Shown: in pieces, positions 62,217 through 64,000 of the stretch | Numbering within the stretch: the first letter of the stretch is position 1 | Layout: the number at the start of each line of letters is the position of its first letter | Assembly: GCF_916619195.1 (NCBI RefSeq) | Contig: NZ_CAKAKL010000002.1 | Location: 1,676,001-1,740,000, forward strand | DNA: 64,000 bases | Reading direction: 5' to 3' | Source: Inquilinus sp. Marseille-Q2685 | GTDB lineage: Bacteria; Pseudomonadota; Alphaproteobacteria; DSM-16000; Inquilinaceae | Made by a program: the position numbers and the translations under genes | Notes under the pieces: model-generated | The model's input: the letters and a program-made list of their open reading frames with translations, nothing else | What the model was told of the DNA's origin: nothing | The model's database searches: none

Positions 62217-62309
62217 CCGTGCATCTTTGCACGGATTTCGTGCGAATTCCCGGACTTCCGAACGGATCATACCGGATCCATCTTCGCCCGACCGAACCGA
62301 GGAGGCCGC

Positions 62310-63296
62310 ATGTCCACCACCACCCGCGCCATCCGCATCCACGCCACCGGCGGGCCGGAGGCGCTGTCGCTCGACACCGTCACCCTGGCCGAGCCCGGTC
62401 CGGGCGAGATCCTGGTCCGGCAGCGCTTCGCCGGGGTCAATTTCGTCGACATCTACCACCGCACCGGCCTCTACGGTCAGCCGGCCCTGCCGGCCGGGCT
62501 GGGCGTCGAAGGCGCCGGCACGGTGGAGCGGGTGGGCCCGGGCGTGACCGGCTTCCGCGAGGGCGACCGCATCGCCTATGCCGGGCTGCCCGCCGGCAGC
62601 TACGCCGAACGCCGGCTGCTGCCGGCCGAGCGCGCCATCCGCCTGCCCGACGGCATCGGCTTCGACGTCGCCGCCGCGGTGCTGGTGCGCGGCCTGACCG
62701 CCCATATGCTGTTCGAGCGGGTGCGGCCGCTGCGCCCCGGGGACACGGTGCTGATCCAGGCCGCGGCCGGCGGCGTCGGCGTGATCGCGACGCAATGGGC
62801 CAAGCGGCGCGGCGCCACGGTGATCGGCACGGTCGGCGACGCCCGCAAGGCCGGGGTGGCGAAGGCGCATGGCGTCGACCACGCGATCCTCTACCGCGAG
62901 ACCGACTTCGTCGCCGCGGTGCGCGAGGCGACCGGCGGGCGCGGCGCCGACATGGCGATCGACGGCGTCGGCGGCGACACACTGCTCCGGACCTTCGACG
63001 CCATGGCGCCCTACGGCCTGATCGCCAGCCTCGGCCAGGTCGGCGGCGGCCTGCCCACGATCGATGTCGGCGAGCTGGGACCCGCGCGGTCGATCGCCCT
63101 GGCCCGGCCCAGCGTGCTGCGCCACTACCTGCCCGACCCGGTGGTCTATCCCCGCGCCGCGGCCGAGGTGCTGGCCGAGGTCGAGGCCGGGCTGCGGCCG
63201 CTGATCGGCGCGGTCTACCCCCTGGCCGAGGCGGCGGAAGCCCACCGGGCGCTGGAGGCCGGCCGTACCAGCGGGTCGGTGCTGCTGGAGGTCTAG
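62310..63296 (+). CDS. qor: NADPH:quinone oxidoreductase (zinc-free MDR family)
   Basis: The 328-residue medium-chain dehydrogenase/reductase of the quinone-reductase type has GVNFVDIYHRTGLY at the N terminus, the nucleotide motif AAAGGVGVIATQWAK, and LASLGQ-like IASLGQVGGG. It lacks the zinc-binding cysteines of alcohol dehydrogenases. It reduces quinones with NADPH, possibly under stress. GGAGG stands 5 bases upstream of the start. Its TAG stop is part of the CTAG that borders the element behind it. Confidence 0.92.
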   Translation: MSTTTRAIRIHATGGPEALSLDTVTLAEPGPGEILVRQRFAGVNFVDIYHRTGLYGQPALPAGLGVEGAGTVERVGPGVTGFREGDRIAYAGLPAGSYAERRLLPAERAIRLPDGIGFDVAAAVLVRGLTAHMLFERVRPLRPGDTVLIQAAAGGVGVIATQWAKRRGATVIGTVGDARKAGVAKAHGVDHAILYRETDFVAAVREATGGRGADMAIDGVGGDTLLRTFDAMAPYGLIASLGQVGGGLPTIDVGELGPARSIALARPSVLRHYLPDPVVYPRAAAEVLAEVEAGLRPLIGAVYPLAEAAEAHRALEAGRTSGSVLLEV

Positions 63297-63561
63297 CCCG
63301 GATCTCTCACACCCCCTACGCCCTGCGTCGCCTTGCGGCGAGTCGGATGCGGGGGCGGGACGCGAAAAGCGTATAGGGACATACGGTTGAGCGGCCCGCG
63401 CCCGCAGGCGGCCGCCGCAAGGCGATCCTTCGGGCCGGTTGAAAATGCCGACAGGGTGCGTCGAACGGCTTGCCCGATGCATCCCCATCGCGCTGCGCCG
63501 CTCTCCTGCCCTGTCGGCATTTTGAACCGGCGCAGGACGCAGGGGGTGTGAGAAATCCGGC
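63297..63561. mobile_element. 265-bp MITE-like inverted-repeat element flanked by CTAG
   Basis: The terminal inverted repeats are about 31 bp and match at about 27 positions (CCGGAT-TCTCACACCCCCT core at both ends). The element is bordered on each side by CTAG (63293-63296 and 63562-63565), which looks like a 4-bp target duplication. Inside are two more hairpins: CGCCTTGCGGCG with its complement at 63413-63424, and a 20-bp pair at 63437-63456 and 63508-63527 with one mismatch. It contains no plausible gene. CTAG (YTAR) duplications are typical of part of the IS5 family, so it may be a non-autonomous derivative. Confidence 0.65.
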
Positions 63562-63566
63562 CTAGG

Positions 63567-64000
63567 TCAGCCGATCTGCACGACCGTCAGGCTCCCTGCC
63601 GGCAGCGGCTTCAGCAGGGTCTTCGCGGACACGGCGGGATCCAGCCAGGCGGCCCAGTCGGCGCGGTCCAGGAGGGCGACCTGGCGGTCGTGGTAGGGCG
63701 CGATGTCCGGCCCGGGCGGCGTGGTCAGCATGGTGAAGGCCTCGCCCACATCGGGCGCGGCCCGCCAGATCCCGGCGATGCAGAACCAGGGCTGTCCTGT
63801 CCGGGTGAACCGCCACTTGTCCTTGCGCTTCTTGCCCGGCTCCGCCGGGTCGGTGAACTCGGTGAAGCCGTCGGCGATGATCAGGCAGCGGCCGGTGGCG
63901 AACTCACGGCCGTCGGAGCGGAAGTTGTAGACCGGCCTGCCGCCCGGCCCCGGCCAACTCCAGCGCCGCTGCACCAGGTCGCCCGCCCCGCCTTCGGCCA
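63567..64000 (-). CDS. SRAP (YedK/HMCES-type) protein, C-terminal part
   Basis: The frame is open to the window edge, so the N terminus, including the catalytic cysteine, is missing. The visible 144 residues carry PVYNFRSDGREF, RCLIIADGFTEF, the KDKWRF block, GIWRA and FTMLTTPPGPDIAPYHDRQ with the conserved histidine. These mark SOS-response-associated peptidase-family proteins that crosslink to abasic sites in single-stranded DNA. The stop lies 5 bases from the border of the inverted-repeat element. Confidence 0.85.
   Translation of the reverse strand, partial: AEGGAGDLVQRRWSWPGPGGRPVYNFRSDGREFATGRCLIIADGFTEFTDPAEPGKKRKDKWRFTRTGQPWFCIAGIWRAAPDVGEAFTMLTTPPGPDIAPYHDRQVALLDRADWAAWLDPAVSAKTLLKPLPAGSLTVVQIG

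Overview
The window reads as chromosome from a high-GC alphaproteobacterium, most likely of the Rhodospirillales/Azospirillales. The genus cannot be fixed from this sequence. The support is the gene order aminotransferase-hom-glpX-recJ, a class I PHA synthase, argC next to a gamma-type carbonic anhydrase, rplM-rpsI, a GC-rich third codon position throughout, and small alphaproteobacterial hypothetical genes. I see no transposase, integrase, phage structural cluster or CRISPR array. The only mobile-looking item is a 265-bp non-coding element near the right end.

Region A (1-15.5 kb) is the accessory region of greatest interest. One compact co-directional run encodes an outer-membrane TpsB/FhaC-type pore, a DUF2341-LamG protein fused by frame to an ExbB/TolQ proton channel (the frame is broken at a run of eight C), ExbD, TonB, a porin, a periplasmic coiled-coil protein, a parvulin-type PPIase, a DUF3467-like small protein and a GldA/GldF/GldG-type ABC module. 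An RTX protein follows. The locus is bracketed by two paralogous PstS-like secreted binding proteins, the first cut by the window edge. Most genes in the run overlap or lie within 20 bases of the next. This looks like a dedicated, energised export or surface-assembly system; that reading is inference.

Region B (15.6-24.3 kb) is a carbohydrate acquisition and catabolism locus. A GH2 glycosidase, a sugar-binding protein and two permeases (no ATPase) run leftward. A DgoD-like enolase-superfamily dehydratase, an SDR dehydrogenase and a FadR-type GntR regulator run rightward. A perfect 9-bp inverted repeat in the divergent promoter region is a plausible operator. Region C (24.3-27.4 kb) holds one lower-GC parallel beta-helix protein beside tRNA-Glu.

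Region D (27.5-49.3 kb) is mostly housekeeping: tRNA-Glu, recJ, glpX, hom, an aminotransferase, an OmpA-like lipoprotein, phaC with an unusual repeat at its N terminus, coaA, a cold-shock gene, a pheC-like dehydratase, argC, a PLP aminotransferase with a divergent XRE-cupin regulator, and rplM-rpsI. Between 36.5 and 36.8 kb a small gene has its ribosome-binding site buried in a terminator-like hairpin.

Region E (49.5-64 kb) has a LuxR-type regulator divergent from a second RTX protein. Then come small membrane and periplasmic proteins, LysR and MocR regulators with a cupin-AhpD-epimerase set, an enoyl-CoA hydratase, a CoA-binding protein, an O-acetylhomoserine sulfhydrylase-like enzyme, a quinone oxidoreductase, the inverted-repeat element, and the 3' part of an SRAP (YedK-type) gene cut by the right edge.
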